Origin: Adhaeretor mobilis
GTDB taxonomy: Bacteria; Planctomycetota; Planctomycetia; Pirellulales; Lacipirellulaceae
Length of the DNA: 64,000 bases
Reading direction: 5' to 3'
Assembly: GCF_007741515.1 (NCBI RefSeq)
Contig: NZ_CP036263.1
Span: forward strand, 620,001 to 684,000
Shown: positions 35,491 through 45,680 of the stretch, piece by piece
Layout of the letters: each line of letters starts with the position of its first letter
Numbering within the stretch: the stretch's first letter is position 1
Notes under the pieces: model-generated
What the model was told of the DNA's origin: nothing
Seen by the model: only the letters and a program-made list of their open reading frames with translations
The model's database searches: none
Program-made: the position numbers and the translations under genes

Positions 35491-36309
35491 CTAAATACCG
35501 CTACCATCCTGTTCAGCGATCGAGTGCAGCCCGCACTCGACTTTCCCGGTGCCGCTCCAGCGGCCGGCGCGCTCATCGGTTTCGCCTTCAGAAACGGCTC
35601 GCGTGCAGGGCCAGCAGCCGACGCTGGTGTAGCCCTGGTCGAACAGTGGATTGTAGGGCACGTCGTTCTTGGCGATGTGATTCCACACGTCCTTGTTTGT
35701 CCAATTGGCGAGCGGGCTGATTTTCACGAGCTCGAACTTCTTGTCCCAGCCGACGATCGGGGCTTGAGCGCGGTCCGCGCTTTGGTCGCGACGGATGCCG
35801 CTCATCCAGGCGTGCTTGCCAGCGGCGCCGCGATGCAGGAGCTTGATCTTGCGATCAAAGCAGCACTGGTTGGGGTTGGTCTTGTAGAGTGGCCCGCCGT
35901 GCAACGCTTCGTACTCTGGTACCGAAAGTTCTGGCTTGAGCAAGTCGACCTCAATGCCGTACTTGTCGGCGATGCGGTCTCGCGTGTCGAGCGTTTGCTG
36001 AAACTGGTAGCCCGTGTCGAGATTAAAGACGTAAGTCTGCGGTGCAATGTCAGCAAGCAGCGAGAGGATTGTGCAGCCCTCCAGCCCGAAAGCGGTGGCC
36101 ATAGTAAGCTTGTCGCCAAAACGCTCGACGGCCCAGGTGATGATCTCCGACGGAGCGGCGGTTTCCAGGCGCTGGCTCACCTCTGCCAGTTCGGCTAGCA
36201 GCTCCGGCGTGGCGGTTAGTTGCTTGCCAGCTCCGGTCTGCTCTGCGTCCTCTGGTCGGGCAATTTTCAATTGCGGGGCGTCTGTAGTGGGCATTGTCGT
36301 TTCTGGCAT
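35491..36309 (-). CDS. cysH: APS/PAPS reductase (iron-sulfur type)
   Basis: Reduces activated sulfate to sulfite with thioredoxin or glutathione. PP-loop family protein with ATAFGLEGCTILSLLADIA, FNLDTGYQFQQTLDTRDRI and the four cysteines of a [4Fe-4S] cluster in QCCFDRK and GCWPCTRA, plus the catalytic Cys in the C-terminal ECGLH. The cluster indicates the bacterial type that can use APS. I prefer ATG 36309 (MPETTMPTT): a promoter -10 box at 36364-36369 places the transcript start at about 36357, where the longer frame begins. Upstream in an operon with the Rrf2 regulator. Confidence 0.95.
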   Translation of the reverse strand: MPETTMPTTDAPQLKIARPEDAEQTGAGKQLTATPELLAELAEVSQRLETAAPSEIITWAVERFGDKLTMATAFGLEGCTILSLLADIAPQTYVFNLDTGYQFQQTLDTRDRIADKYGIEVDLLKPELSVPEYEALHGGPLYKTNPNQCCFDRKIKLLHRGAAGKHAWMSGIRRDQSADRAQAPIVGWDKKFELVKISPLANWTNKDVWNHIAKNDVPYNPLFDQGYTSVGCWPCTRAVSEGETDERAGRWSGTGKVECGLHSIAEQDGSGI

Positions 36310-36363
36310 CGTGACGGTCTCACTTCGCTTGCTTTTAAGCTGTCTAGCAGAATTCATAGCTCA

Positions 36364-36392
36364 ATCCTATGCAACTTGACCAAGATAGTCAA
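36364..36392 (-). promoter_or_regulatory. cysH promoter with inverted-repeat operator
   Basis: On the minus strand TTGACT (36387-36392) and TAGGAT (36364-36369) are 17 bases apart. TTGAC-N7-GTCAA (36376-36392) is a perfect inverted repeat over the -35 box and spacer. It is a good candidate site for the Rrf2 protein encoded in the same operon; binding is inferred. Confidence 0.6.
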
Positions 36393-36501
36393 CATTATGG
36401 CTCGATTATCATTGAGATCGGCAGAATCAGCATAAAACTCCAGGGAGAAAGCCTGGAAATAGCCCGTGAGCTAGGGAGATTTGCTTTGAATGCAACTAGC
36501 T

Positions 36502-36786
36502 CTAGCTCTTGTAGATTTTGTGCTGGGGTCGTCCTGAGAGGATTTGCTCTTTGCCCCAATTGGTGACTGCTCGGAAGGAGTCGCTCTGGATGAACGCTGT
36601 GAAGGCTTCCTGGTCGCTCCATTCGCTGGTGATCAGGTAGCTCGCTCCATCGGCCGTGTCTTTCCACAACGTCGACGAGTCGTGCCCGTCGGCAGCGTTG
36701 AGGGCGTCGATCACGCCGGCAAACTTGTCCTCAAAATCCTGCTGCTTGCCTTCGATAACGTGATAATTCATTCCGACAGTGATCAT
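36502..36786 (-). CDS. ABM-domain monooxygenase-like protein
   Basis: A 94-residue protein of the antibiotic biosynthesis monooxygenase (dimeric alpha-beta barrel) fold: MITVGMNYHVIEGKQQDFED, SSTLWKDTADGASYLITSEW and FTAFIQSDSF. Members range from quinol monooxygenases to haem-degrading enzymes, and the conserved haem ligands of IsdG are not evident. It lies upstream of cysH on the same strand but is separated by the cysH promoter, so it is probably its own unit. ATG 36786. Confidence 0.8.
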   Translation of the reverse strand: MITVGMNYHVIEGKQQDFEDKFAGVIDALNAADGHDSSTLWKDTADGASYLITSEWSDQEAFTAFIQSDSFRAVTNWGKEQILSGRPQHKIYKS

Positions 36787-36926
36787 GGGGTACTCCGGTA
36801 ACTTTCTTTTGTTGAATCGACTTGTGTTGGTTCAGTGGTTAGCCTGATTCTAACCGGTCCTGGGCAGCAACGTCTAAGGGGCAAATGAGTCGTTGGGAGG
36901 GTTTTCCGAGGCGTCCACGGGCTTGA

Positions 36927-38474
36927 ATGTATCGTTCTGGAAGCACTCCTCCGCACGGCGAGGTGGGTTTGCTAAACTTGGCAGCGAACCACATTTCCAA
37001 CAATATCGAGCCAACACGCCAGAGCCAGTTCGTGAACGATACTAACTCTCCAGCAAGTGAATCCCCTGAACCCCATCGCAGCGATGTGCGAGTCTCCGAG
37101 GATTGGCTGGCCATTTGGTGTGCGGGCATCCTGCTGATCATTTCGCTGGCAGCCGTCTGGTTGAGCGTACCAGACGAGTTTACTGCCCGCAGCACCGCCG
37201 GCGAAGAAGTTTCACTCACCAGCCCGCTCAAGGGTTGGCTCGGCAAGCCAGGCAAGTGGACTGAAAGTCCGGTCGATGCCTTCTACCGCCCTGCGACGGA
37301 AACCCTACCGGCAACCAACACGCTCTGGGGAATCGGCGGAGTGTTTGTGGTGATCGCCGTTCTATTCGCCGTCGCTACGCGAATTCACGGCGCGTCGGCT
37401 GGGGCGTTTCTCAAGGCGTTTCCGCTGGTATTCCTCTTGGCGACGCTCGCTTACACGATGGCCGGTCAAACGGTCGTGAAGGCTTACAACCTGGAGTACG
37501 CGTTGTGGGCACTACTGGTAGGACTGGTAATTAGCAACACCATCGGCACGCCGACTTGGCTGAAACCGGCGGTGCTCACGGAGTTCTACATCAAGACGGG
37601 CCTCGTGCTATTGGGGGCGGAAGTGCTGATGTCGCGATTGATGGCCCTGGGGGTGCCCGGCATCTTCGTCGCCTGGGTCGTCACGCCGATTGTGCTTGTC
37701 ACCACCTACATCTTCGGCCAGAAGGTTTTGAAGATCCCTTCTAAGTCGCTCAACATGGTGATCTCCGCGGACATGTCGGTGTGCGGTGTGTCGGCAGCCA
37801 TCGCCACTGCCGCCGCATGCAAAGCGAAGAAGGAAGAGCTCTCGCTGGCGATCGGCCTCTCGCTCTCGTTTACCGTCGTGATGATGATCATCATGCCCGC
37901 GGTGATCAAAGCCACTGGCATGAGCGAAATCCTGGGGGGTGCGTGGCTGGGTGGAACAATTGATTCGACTGGTGCCGTCGCGGCGGCAGGCGCGACACTC
38001 GGCGATCGGGCGTTGGAAGTTGCCGCGACTGTGAAGATGATTCAGAACATTCTCATCGGTGTCACCGCTTTTTGCGTGGCTATTTATTGGGTCACGTTCG
38101 TTGAGCGCGATCCTACCGGGCAACGCCCGGGCATTTCTGAAGTCTGGCATCGCTTCCCAAAGTTCGTGCTCGGCTTCATCGGTGCTTCGATTCTCTTCTC
38201 GCTACTTCATGCAAATCTTGCCGGCGGGCCAGAGATTGTCGATGCGATGATCAGCGGTTCAACGAAAACCCTCCGCGGCTGGTTCTTCTGCCTAGCGTTC
38301 GTGAGCATCGGCTTGGGCACGAACTTCCAAGCACTGATGCCGTACTTTCGAGGTGGAAAGCCATTGATGCTCTATGCGTTCGGACAAACGCTGAATCTTA
38401 CACTTACGCTGCTGATGGCTTGGTTGATGTTTGAAGTGGTCTTCCGCGAAACTGTTCAAGGGGTGATGCCATGA
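36927..38474 (+). CDS. YeiH/UPF0324-type putative sulfate exporter
   Basis: A polytopic inner-membrane protein of the YeiH family (~10 helices), with [66 protein letters not shown] and [13 protein letters not shown]. Family members are predicted anion exporters linked to sulfur or sulfonate metabolism, which fits its place beside cysH. A long N-terminal part (first ~55 residues) and a periplasmic insertion (about 75-125) make it larger than the usual ~340 residues. The start is uncertain: ATG 36927 or GTG 37032. The stop overlaps the next gene by ATGA. Confidence 0.82.
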   Translation: MYRSGSTPPHGEVGLLNLAANHISNNIEPTRQSQFVNDTNSPASESPEPHRSDVRVSEDWLAIWCAGILLIISLAAVWLSVPDEFTARSTAGEEVSLTSPLKGWLGKPGKWTESPVDAFYRPATETLPATNTLWGIGGVFVVIAVLFAVATRIHGASAGAFLKAFPLVFLLATLAYTMAGQTVVKAYNLEYALWALLVGLVISNTIGTPTWLKPAVLTEFYIKTGLVLLGAEVLMSRLMALGVPGIFVAWVVTPIVLVTTYIFGQKVLKIPSKSLNMVISADMSVCGVSAAIATAAACKAKKEELSLAIGLSLSFTVVMMIIMPAVIKATGMSEILGGAWLGGTIDSTGAVAAAGATLGDRALEVAATVKMIQNILIGVTAFCVAIYWVTFVERDPTGQRPGISEVWHRFPKFVLGFIGASILFSLLHANLAGGPEIVDAMISGSTKTLRGWFFCLAFVSIGLGTNFQALMPYFRGGKPLMLYAFGQTLNLTLTLLMAWLMFEVVFRETVQGVMP

Positions 38475-38707
38475 GCAAGAATGCTGCCGGCGTCGTACGA
38501 CTTGCTGCCGCGAGCCTAGTGCTCGGCTTAATCTGGTGTGTTGCATTGCCGCAATTCGCCGCGACACCACGCATGCACGCACGTATTGAGTGGCTCGAAG
38601 AGCGAGGCATCGATCCCAGCGCGATGTACTACACGGAGTTGGAAGCGATGCGACCGATCTTGCGCCGACTTGAAGGGCACGGAACTGGGGTATGTTCGAG
38701 GGACTGA
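38471..38707 (+). CDS. Small membrane-anchored protein coupled to the exporter
   Basis: A 78-residue protein with one N-terminal membrane helix ([20 protein letters not shown]) and a charged helical tail ([20 protein letters not shown]). Its ATG overlaps the exporter stop by four bases, so it is translated with it and may be an accessory subunit. No family recognised. It is hydrophilic outside and lacks catalytic-looking motifs. Confidence 0.65.
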   Translation: MSKNAAGVVRLAAASLVLGLIWCVALPQFAATPRMHARIEWLEERGIDPSAMYYTELEAMRPILRRLEGHGTGVCSRD

Positions 38708-38754
38708 AATTCGACGGCGACAGTGGAAGTTACACAGCTAGGAGATTGCTCTCC

Positions 38755-38979
38755 TTAGGCGATTTCGTTTTTCGGTCGGCTATCCATTGGCGCCCCTTCA
38801 TCGCATTTCTTGCAGTCGAGTTTGTGACCTAGCATCAGAGCACGTCCCTCGCTGGTCGTCACCCAGTCGCGAACCGTCCAAGGAGGGGCGTGGCGTACAT
38901 GCTGATTGTGCCCGCAAGCCAGCTGTGCGACCCAGTGTTCCTCGTCGTCAGTGTGATACCCGGTGATTGAGTGTTTCAT
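38755..38979 (-). CDS. DUF3565 protein
   Basis: A 74-residue protein of the DUF3565 family: ITGYHTDDEEHWVAQLACGH, NQHVRHAPPWTVRDWV and LGHKLDCKKC. The conserved Cys-Gly-His, His-x-x-His and CxxC residues suggest bound zinc or iron. It begins four bases after the NsrR-like gene on the same strand, so it is probably part of the nitric oxide response unit. Function unknown. Confidence 0.85.
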   Translation of the reverse strand: MKHSITGYHTDDEEHWVAQLACGHNQHVRHAPPWTVRDWVTTSEGRALMLGHKLDCKKCDEGAPMDSRPKNEIA

Positions 38980-38983
38980 GAGT

Positions 38984-39412
38984 CTATGATGAAGTCACTT
39001 CACACAGCGGCACGATTGGATTTGTCGACTCCAACAACTGGCGGATCGTCACGGCCGCAAAGGCGGCTTCGGTGGCGGCGTAGGCGCGGTCGAGTTCGGC
39101 ATGCAGTGGGCATAGCGAGGAGTGCGACTTGAGTCCTAACGGGCAAGCGTTGATTCGCTCCAACGGCGCAACGGCATTGATGACATCCAGAATCGTCACC
39201 TCGTCGGTCGCGTGAGCCAGCAGGTACCCACCGCCTGGGCCACTGCGCGAAGTGACCAACCCCATCGACGCCAAGTCCTGCAGGACGCGAGTCAAATAGC
39301 GACGCGGCACCTTCGTCTTTTCCGCTAGCACGTCAGCCGACGTGGATGCTTCCGGTTCGACCGCCAGGCAGGTCACTGCCCGTAATGCGTATTCGGCTGT
39401 CTTGGAAATCAT
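38984..39412 (-). CDS. nsrR: NsrR-like Rrf2-family nitric oxide sensor
   Basis: A 142-residue Rrf2 regulator ([45 protein letters not shown]) with three Cys spaced [12 protein letters not shown] (plus a late Cys), the [Fe-S] ligand pattern of NsrR. It is divergent from the flavohaemoglobin gene, the classic NsrR target, and an 11-bp inverted repeat lies between them. In known systems nitric oxide destroys the cluster and releases hmp. The assignment to NsrR rather than another Rrf2 member rests on cysteines plus context. Confidence 0.82.
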   Translation of the reverse strand: MISKTAEYALRAVTCLAVEPEASTSADVLAEKTKVPRRYLTRVLQDLASMGLVTSRSGPGGGYLLAHATDEVTILDVINAVAPLERINACPLGLKSHSSLCPLHAELDRAYAATEAAFAAVTIRQLLESTNPIVPLCEVTSS

Positions 39413-39476
39413 TACTTATCCTGAAAAGCGATACCGCAGAAAAGACTTGTCACGGAAGCAATAAAATGGCTTACGT

Positions 39477-39517
39477 GCAATCTGCACCTTGACGTGCAGA
39501 TTGCTAATCAGTAACTT
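39477..39517 (+). promoter_or_regulatory. hmp promoter with 11-bp inverted-repeat operator
   Basis: GCAATCTGCAC (39477-39487) and GTGCAGATTGC (39494-39504) are exact reverse complements around CTTGAC. TTGACG (39489-39494) and TAACTT (39512-39517), 17 bases apart, form a promoter toward hmp, so the operator covers the -35 box. The predicted leader to the hmp ATG is ~105 bases. The repeat differs from the E. coli NsrR consensus. Confidence 0.65.
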
Positions 39518-39628
39518 CGATATCTATACCTTTGGGTGTTCAATTGTAGTTTATTCCCCTGCTCTCCCGTTGGCAACCTAGCCGACAGTCGCAGGCAGTA
39601 CCCTCCAGATCGCAGGCCAGGAACCGAA

Positions 39629-40870
39629 ATGCTCAGCGAGAATACAATCGAGATTGTCAAGGAAATCACTCCTGCCGTAGCCGCCAATGCGGAAACCATC
39701 ACCCGGCGATTTTACGAGCGCATGTTCGATGGCAACCCGGAGGTGAAAGTCTTCTTCAATCAAGCCCATCAACATACCGGTGGCCAGCAGAAAGCACTTG
39801 CGGGAGCAATCTGCGCATATTTCACCCATATCGACAACCCTACTGTATTGATGCCCGCCGTCGAGCTGATCGCTCAGAAGCATTGCTCGTTGGGGATCAA
39901 GGCCGAACACTACCCAATCGTCGGCAAACATCTTCTCGACGCGATCAAAGACGTCATGGGAGAGGGGGCTACTGAGGAGATCATCAGTGCCGTGGCCGAA
40001 GCCTATGGGTTTCTTGCAGACCTTTTCATCGGGCGCGAGGGTGCGATCTACGAAGAGCAAGAATCAACACCTGGTGGCTGGAATGGTTATCGCGCATTTG
40101 TGGTTGATCGCAAGGTGCCGGAAAGCGATGTGGTGACTTCGTTCTATCTGAAGCCTGAAGATGAAGGGCCGTTGCCCCCCTTTAAGCCGGGACAGTATAT
40201 CACCCTTCGTGTCGATCACCCTCACACGCCCACTTCGCCACGCAATTACAGCCTGTCCGATCGAATCGGTGAGCAGCACTACCGGATTAGTGTCAAACGC
40301 GAAGAAGCGATGATGGCCGATGCGCCAGAGGGTCTGATTTCCAGTCATTTGCACGACACGATCGAGGTAGGGCATCGCCTTCAGGTCGGTCCACCCTGCG
40401 GTGAGTTCACCGTCAATCCCGAGACGGCTACTGGTAAGCCGATCGTGCTGCTCGCCGGTGGCATTGGCATCACACCGCTTATGTCGATGGCCAAGTCGAT
40501 CATTCACTCCAATCCCGAAGCTCCGATTTACTTCGTTCAGGCAGCGCGCAACAGCAAGACGCATGCCTTTGCTGAGGAACTTCGCACGCTTGCCCAAGCA
40601 GGTACCAATGTGCAGACGCGTGTGCTGTACGACGCACCACTCGACGGCGATTTGGAAACGGGCAAGTGCGACGCAACCGGCTTTGTGAGTACGGCGTTTC
40701 TCCGCGACTGGACGCCGTACGACGAAGCAGACTTCTACTTCTGCGGTCCACGGCCGTTCATGAGCAGCGTCCATGCGAGCCTCGAGGAACTGGGTGTCGA
40801 CGAACAGCGTATCCGCTACGAGTTCTTCGGCCCGCGACAAGAATTGGAGGCAGCACCGGCGCTCGCTTAG
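39629..40870 (+). CDS. hmp: Flavohaemoglobin, nitric oxide dioxygenase
   Basis: Oxidises nitric oxide to nitrate with NAD(P)H and oxygen. The 413-residue protein has an N-terminal globin (1-~138) with proximal His85 in [12 protein letters not shown], an FAD domain (about 150-255; RNYSLSD and GLISSHLHD) and an NAD domain ([27 protein letters not shown]). I choose ATG 39629 ([10 protein letters not shown]) with AGGAA upstream; the longer frame from 39536 lies too near the promoter. Divergent from the NsrR-like gene, which probably represses it. Confidence 0.95.
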   Translation: MLSENTIEIVKEITPAVAANAETITRRFYERMFDGNPEVKVFFNQAHQHTGGQQKALAGAICAYFTHIDNPTVLMPAVELIAQKHCSLGIKAEHYPIVGKHLLDAIKDVMGEGATEEIISAVAEAYGFLADLFIGREGAIYEEQESTPGGWNGYRAFVVDRKVPESDVVTSFYLKPEDEGPLPPFKPGQYITLRVDHPHTPTSPRNYSLSDRIGEQHYRISVKREEAMMADAPEGLISSHLHDTIEVGHRLQVGPPCGEFTVNPETATGKPIVLLAGGIGITPLMSMAKSIIHSNPEAPIYFVQAARNSKTHAFAEELRTLAQAGTNVQTRVLYDAPLDGDLETGKCDATGFVSTAFLRDWTPYDEADFYFCGPRPFMSSVHASLEELGVDEQRIRYEFFGPRQELEAAPALA

Positions 40871-41084
40871 GCAGGATATCCAAGCCTGATTGGGCTGGAG
40901 AACTTCAGAGTCTCAATTCCTGTGATTTCGATTGGGCCTCAGTGTTGGCCGGGCCTCAGCGTCATGCGCAAATGACGAGCATTTGCCGGGAGAATCTGGT
41001 ATCTATGAAAGGACTGGAAGGGTTGCCGTTCGAGGCAATCCGCCGCTGTCGCGTTCGGCTCAGTTCCTTGGTGAAGGCAAACGC

Positions 41085-41558
41085 ATGAGTAGACGAACTC
41101 CATTCATAGCCAGTTTCCTATCCATCTCGTGTTTTTTGCTCACGACTGATCAAGTCGCCGCTCAAAACGGCGGCCAGCCGGTTCGCGTGCAGTTGCCTAC
41201 GTTCCACGTATTTGGCATATCGACCACCGTGCTGGTGCCGGATCGCGGCAGCATGGTCCAGGGAGGGGTAAATCGTTCGAGCCGCGGCAGCCATCAGCTT
41301 GGGCGTGGCAATCGTGGGTACGGTAGTAGCACCTCTGCCGGCGGAGTTTCGGTGAGTGCGACGATCATCGATCATAGTGAGATCGACCGTGCTGTGCTGG
41401 CCGAAGCGGCACGTCGGCGGGGGGCCACGCATGATGTGCTGGGGCGTCTGGTTAGCCCGCAGCGTCCCGCTGTCGATTCTACAACGGCGAAACCGAGAAT
41501 GCGGCAAGCGCATGCAGTGGCTAGGCCCAATTGGCGGGCGCTGTGGCGTGAGAAATAG
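41085..41558 (+). CDS. Exported hypothetical protein of a planctomycete type
   Basis: A 157-residue protein with a signal peptide (about 1-26, ending VAAQ). The segment PTFHVFGISTTVLVPDRGSM followed by GGVNRSSRG is seen in many short planctomycete exported proteins and recalls the secretin-like STTVxVPDGG pattern. The C-terminal half is basic and low in structure. ATG 41085 has AAGG upstream; the longer frame to 40932 has no such site. Function unknown. Confidence 0.65.
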   Translation: MSRRTPFIASFLSISCFLLTTDQVAAQNGGQPVRVQLPTFHVFGISTTVLVPDRGSMVQGGVNRSSRGSHQLGRGNRGYGSSTSAGGVSVSATIIDHSEIDRAVLAEAARRRGATHDVLGRLVSPQRPAVDSTTAKPRMRQAHAVARPNWRALWREK

Positions 41559-41656
41559 CGTGGCACCCTGTGGCGTAAGCAGTAATCGCCTAGAATGATA
41601 GGCAGTTCGCCATGAATACGATCAGCGCCTAGCGCCCAACAACCAGCCCCTCCCCA

Positions 41657-43765
41657 ATGCCTAACCATCTCGCTAACGAAACCTCACCCTACCTGCTTCA
41701 GCACCAGAACAATCCGGTGGATTGGTATCCGTGGGGCGAAGAGGCGCTTGCGAAATCTAAAAAGGAAGGCAAGCCGATCTTTCTTTCGATTGGTTATTCC
41801 GCGTGCCATTGGTGTCACGTCATGGAGCACGAGTCGTTCGAGAACGAGGAGATCGCAAAGATTGTCAACGAGAACTTTATTGCGATTAAGGTCGATCGGG
41901 AAGAACGCCCCGACATCGATCAAATCTACATGACCGCGGTGCAGCGCATGACCGGCCGTGGCGGTTGGCCGATGACGGTGTTCCTGACGCCCGATTTGAA
42001 TCCGTACTACGCCGGCACCTACTTCCCGCCGACGCGTAAGGGGCAGATGCCCGGCTTTGATGAAGTACTCAATGCTGTGAACGACGCCTGGACGAATCGC
42101 CGCGATCAAGTGGAACAGCTCAGTGAGCAAATTACAGCCGACTTACAGCCCGAGGGAACGACCCCCGGCGAGCTCAGCAGAGAACTTGTGACCAATGCAG
42201 CCAGCAGTTTGAAACGCTCGCATGATTCCACCTGGGGCGGTTTTGGGCAAGCACCGAAGTTTCCGCACACGATGGATCTGCAACTGTTGCTGAGGCATTG
42301 GTTCCGCAGTGGTGATGAAGTGTCGTTGGGCGTCGTGCGCACCACGCTCGACCGCATGGCAGCAGGCGGAATCTACGATCACCTGGGCGGCGGCTTTGCT
42401 CGTTACTCGGTCGACGAGCGGTGGCTCGTACCGCACTTTGAGAAGATGCTTTACGACAACGCCCTGTTTACGCTAGCGTATCTCGAAGCGTATCTCGCTA
42501 CCGACGACCAGAACTACTCGCGGGTTGTGCGCGAAACGCTCGACTATATCCTCCGCGATATGACCGACAAAGAAGGTGCTTTCTATAGTACTGAGGATGC
42601 GGACAGCGAAGGGGAAGAAGGCAAGTTCTACATTTGGACCGTCAGCGAATTGCAGGAAATCCTTGGAGCGGAGGCCGCCGAAACCTTTTCCCGCGTGTAC
42701 GATGTGACCACCGAAGGGAACTTTGTAGATCCGCACCATCCCCCCAAGCCAGGCGCTGAGGCGACCAGCATTCTCAATCTGCCGAAGACGATTAGCCAAG
42801 CGGCCAAAGTACTGGGACGAGAGGAAAAGGACTTGCAAGCAGAACTGGCTGCCAGTCGCGCGAAGCTGTTTGCCGCGCGTGAGAAACGCGTGCATCCTGG
42901 CAAAGACGACAAAGTGATCGTCGCTTGGAATGGCTTGATGATCGATGCCATGGCCCGAGCCGGAGCGGTCCTAGATGAGCCACGCTACACGGACGCCGCT
43001 CGTCGTTCGGCTGACTTCTTGCTCGAGAATCTTCGTCGCGACGATGGCCGACTGCTGCACACATGGCGGCATGGCAAAGCAAAGCTGGATGCGTACTTGG
43101 ACGATTACGCGGCACTAGCAAACTCACTGGTCACGCTTTTTGAAACTACGGCGGAATTCAAATACCTCGATTCGGCCATCGCGCTGACTGAGGTGATCGA
43201 GCAGCACTTTGCAGACGAGGGAAGTGGCGGCTACTTTTTCACTGCCGACGATCACGAGCAATTGATTACACGCAGCAAGGATTTTACTGACAACGCCACG
43301 CCCGGCGGCAATTCGCTAGCAGCGACTCTCTTGGTGCGGCTGGCAAAGCTCACCGGCAAGAGCGAGTATGCCAACTCAGCCGAGGCAACGCTCAAAGCGG
43401 CAGCGGGCATTATGCAAAGGCACCCTAGTGCAGCGGGGCAGATGCTCATCGCTTTGGACCTACAGCTTGGCCCCACGTTCGAGCTCGTCCTCTCTGGGAA
43501 TCCGGCCGATGAAGCCACCCGCAAGGCGCTACAAGAAGTAAGAAGCCGCTTCCTGCCGCATATAGTCTTTGCGCTGGCCCGGGGTGCTGAAGTACCCCGA
43601 CCCCAACACCTGGAGAGCCTACTCGCAGGCAAAGAGCCCGACCCGGGCCAATCGCCCATGCTTTACGTGTGCGAAGATTTCATGTGTCGCGCACCAGTCG
43701 AAGGCATTGAGGCGATTAAGGAAGCGCTCGATAAGCTGCAACCAAAGCAGCTGATGAAGCCGTGA
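41657..43765 (+). CDS. DUF255 thioredoxin-domain protein (YyaL / SSP411 type)
   Basis: A 702-residue cytoplasmic protein. The N-terminal ~160 residues are a thioredoxin-like DUF255 domain ([20 protein letters not shown], then [14 protein letters not shown] with a CxxC active site and RPDIDQIYM). The rest is an (alpha/alpha) toroid of the cellobiose-epimerase/mannosidase type ([59 protein letters not shown]). It is widespread in bacteria and animals (spermatogenesis-associated protein 20); the reaction is not known. Length is typical. Confidence 0.92.
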   Translation: MPNHLANETSPYLLQHQNNPVDWYPWGEEALAKSKKEGKPIFLSIGYSACHWCHVMEHESFENEEIAKIVNENFIAIKVDREERPDIDQIYMTAVQRMTGRGGWPMTVFLTPDLNPYYAGTYFPPTRKGQMPGFDEVLNAVNDAWTNRRDQVEQLSEQITADLQPEGTTPGELSRELVTNAASSLKRSHDSTWGGFGQAPKFPHTMDLQLLLRHWFRSGDEVSLGVVRTTLDRMAAGGIYDHLGGGFARYSVDERWLVPHFEKMLYDNALFTLAYLEAYLATDDQNYSRVVRETLDYILRDMTDKEGAFYSTEDADSEGEEGKFYIWTVSELQEILGAEAAETFSRVYDVTTEGNFVDPHHPPKPGAEATSILNLPKTISQAAKVLGREEKDLQAELAASRAKLFAAREKRVHPGKDDKVIVAWNGLMIDAMARAGAVLDEPRYTDAARRSADFLLENLRRDDGRLLHTWRHGKAKLDAYLDDYAALANSLVTLFETTAEFKYLDSAIALTEVIEQHFADEGSGGYFFTADDHEQLITRSKDFTDNATPGGNSLAATLLVRLAKLTGKSEYANSAEATLKAAAGIMQRHPSAAGQMLIALDLQLGPTFELVLSGNPADEATRKALQEVRSRFLPHIVFALARGAEVPRPQHLESLLAGKEPDPGQSPMLYVCEDFMCRAPVEGIEAIKEALDKLQPKQLMKP

Positions 43766-43798
43766 GGTTAGGGGTGGTAGGGTATGTCGAGCGGAACC

Positions 43799-44215
43799 CT
43801 ACCGCTTGCCACTGGTGTATGGTTCCTGTTGAGCTTCGCGCAACTCCGCGAGCAGGCGTTCCATGTGTTCGATTTGCTCGCCGCTGGTCGCAATGAGCTG
43901 TTCGAGCATTGCGATCTTCGAAGTGAGCAGGCCATTGGCGTCGCGGGCGAACTCGTGTAGCTCGACCTTTTGCCGTTCGACAGTTGCGGTGGCATCGCGG
44001 AACGAACCATCCCATGCGTTCACAGGGCGTGGCTGGCTTTCGATGGCCGCTCCGCGTCCACCGGTAAGTTGCGTCCTCCCGCGACCAATGCGCCGGTAAG
44101 TGTGGCGTACCAGGATGACGGTCACCAAGGCAATTCCGGCGAGAAACATCAGCGAAGCGCGCAGCTCCGGGCTTATGAAGTCCAGGAAAGCAAGTTGCAG
44201 GGAACTCATCATCAT
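43799..44215 (-). CDS. Membrane-anchored coiled-coil hypothetical protein
   Basis: A 138-residue protein with one membrane helix (ASLMFLAGIALVTVILV, about 21-37), a basic linker and a C-terminal helical coil (about 75-128; ATVERQKVELHEFARDANGL, KIAMLEQLI, QIEHMERLLAELREAQQ). Start is one of three consecutive ATG codons (44215, 44212, 44209), four to ten bases after the larC stop, so it is in the same transcript. Not recognised; the coil suggests oligomerisation. Confidence 0.6.
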   Translation of the reverse strand: MMMSSLQLAFLDFISPELRASLMFLAGIALVTVILVRHTYRRIGRGRTQLTGGRGAAIESQPRPVNAWDGSFRDATATVERQKVELHEFARDANGLLTSKIAMLEQLIATSGEQIEHMERLLAELREAQQEPYTSGKR

Positions 44216-44219
44216 CAAA

Positions 44220-45425
44220 CTAACGTTTGGATTGGTTGATGGACTTTGGGTTGGTTACATTGGCTTGAAATGCCTGTTGAACCGCAGCTAAAGCAGCTCC
44301 ATATTTCTCCGCGGCCTTCGCTACTGAATCGTACTCGGGCGAACATCGCTCCGTGCCATCGGGTAGCTGGGCGACGATTCCCGCGATGGGCCCATATTCA
44401 GTATCGACCGAAACGGCCTTCCGCGGCAAGATTAGTCGCTGGAGAGTTGATCGCCGCAGCCCCAGGGTCGTAGTTTCGCGAAAAATCACCGTTGCCAAGG
44501 CGTCCACATCGTCAGGCCGGCACTGCACTGCCAGCAGTACACCTGGGCGAGATTTCTTCATTTGTAGCGGCGTTAGTGCAACATCCAGGGCACCTTCTTC
44601 CCACAATTGATCAACGCAATGGCCGAGAGCTTCGCCGGTCGCATCGTCAAGATTCGTTTCCAGAAGAGCAATGGAATCAGTCGCCGGAGAGCCGGACTGA
44701 GCGTCCGCAGCTACCGTTTCACCGACGAGAAGTCGCAACAAGTTCGGGTGGTCGAAGTCCTTCTGCCCAGCACCGTAACCAATGCGACTGATCGACATGG
44801 CGGGCAGCGGGCCGAACTCTTCGACCAAGGCGGCAATAATCGCTGCGCCGGTGGGTGTCGTCAATTCTCCATCAACGTCACTAGCCGCCAACGGGATGCC
44901 CTGCAGGAGCTCTGCGGTCGCCGGTGCGGGAATCGAACAGCGTCCGTGAGCGATCTCGACAAAGCCGCTTCCAGTGGGAACAGCTGCGCAAGCGATCTTG
45001 TCTACACCAAGTAAGTCCCATGCAATAGCGGAACCTACAATGTCTGCGATGGAATCGACGGCACCGACTTCGTGAAAATGGACCTTCTCGATGGTCGAGC
45101 CATGCACCTTTGCTTCGGCCTCAGCTAGCCGGTGAAAAATTTTAAGTGCCAGTTCGCGTTGACGTGCGGTGAGCGTGCTTCCCTCAATCATCGCCTCGAT
45201 ATGGTGCAAGTGGCGATGTGCGTGTTCGGGCTCATGCTCGACGGTCAGTTGCAGCGCGCGGAAGGCTTGTTTTTTAACTTCCTCTGTCTTGAGCGTGCAG
45301 CTTGGCAGCCCGAGGGAATCGACGCCCGCCTGTACGGCAGCTAGGTCAACGCCCGCATCAACCAGGGCACCGAGCATCATGTCGCCACTGATGCCACTGG
45401 CACAATCTAGGTAAGCAATCTTCAT
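44220..45425 (-). CDS. larC: Nickel insertion protein LarC (nickel-pincer cofactor synthesis)
   Basis: CTP-dependent nickel chelatase that puts Ni into the pincer cofactor of lactate racemase and related enzymes. 401 residues from ATG 45425 (MKIAYLDCASGISGDMMLGA, the family signature), followed by a His-rich stretch (EHEPEHAHRHLHH, near 66-78) and KVHFHEVGAVDSIADIVGSA, IPAPATAELL and DGELTTPTGAAI. In some species larC is made by frameshifting of two halves; here it is one continuous frame. No larB, larE or larA lies in the window. Confidence 0.92.
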   Translation of the reverse strand: MKIAYLDCASGISGDMMLGALVDAGVDLAAVQAGVDSLGLPSCTLKTEEVKKQAFRALQLTVEHEPEHAHRHLHHIEAMIEGSTLTARQRELALKIFHRLAEAEAKVHGSTIEKVHFHEVGAVDSIADIVGSAIAWDLLGVDKIACAAVPTGSGFVEIAHGRCSIPAPATAELLQGIPLAASDVDGELTTPTGAAIIAALVEEFGPLPAMSISRIGYGAGQKDFDHPNLLRLLVGETVAADAQSGSPATDSIALLETNLDDATGEALGHCVDQLWEEGALDVALTPLQMKKSRPGVLLAVQCRPDDVDALATVIFRETTTLGLRRSTLQRLILPRKAVSVDTEYGPIAGIVAQLPDGTERCSPEYDSVAKAAEKYGAALAAVQQAFQANVTNPKSINQSKR

Positions 45426-45437
45426 TTTAAACTCTCG

Positions 45438-45545
45438 AACCACAAAAGGCACGAAGAGCACAAAGTAAACTAGGCAATTGTTTCAAGCTTTACATCTCTC
45501 TCGGTCGTCGGCTGAAACTTAGTGCCCCTTGTGTTCTTCGTGGTT
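45438..45545. repeat. Imperfect inverted repeat (AACCACAAAAGGCACGAAG type)
   Basis: The arm AACCACAAAAGGCACGAAG... (45438-45465) is partly complementary to CCCCTTGTGTTCTTCGTGGTT (45525-45545). It belongs to the common class of accumulated AACCACGAAG-type gap repeats. It lies just upstream of larC, so the larC promoter must be within or beyond it. Confidence 0.55.
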
Positions 45546-45680
45546 AATAAAAAATAAGCGACACTCATTTTAGGGTAGCGTCGCCAGCCTGGTAATAGCG
45601 CTCCTTAGATTGAACCGGTTGGCAGCTGCAGGCATCGGGCGCTATGATTTGGCTAAACAAATACTCCGGGTAATGCCGAC

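Noticed and set aside
36369..36566. 65-codon rightward frame overlapping the cysH promoter
   Set aside because: It overlaps a good promoter-operator and ends inside the antisense of the ABM gene; no ribosome site.
39578..40840. Leftward frames of 160 and 258 codons opposite hmp
   Set aside because: The plus-strand flavohaemoglobin has every expected domain; the antisense frames show no family features and are shadows of biased codon use.
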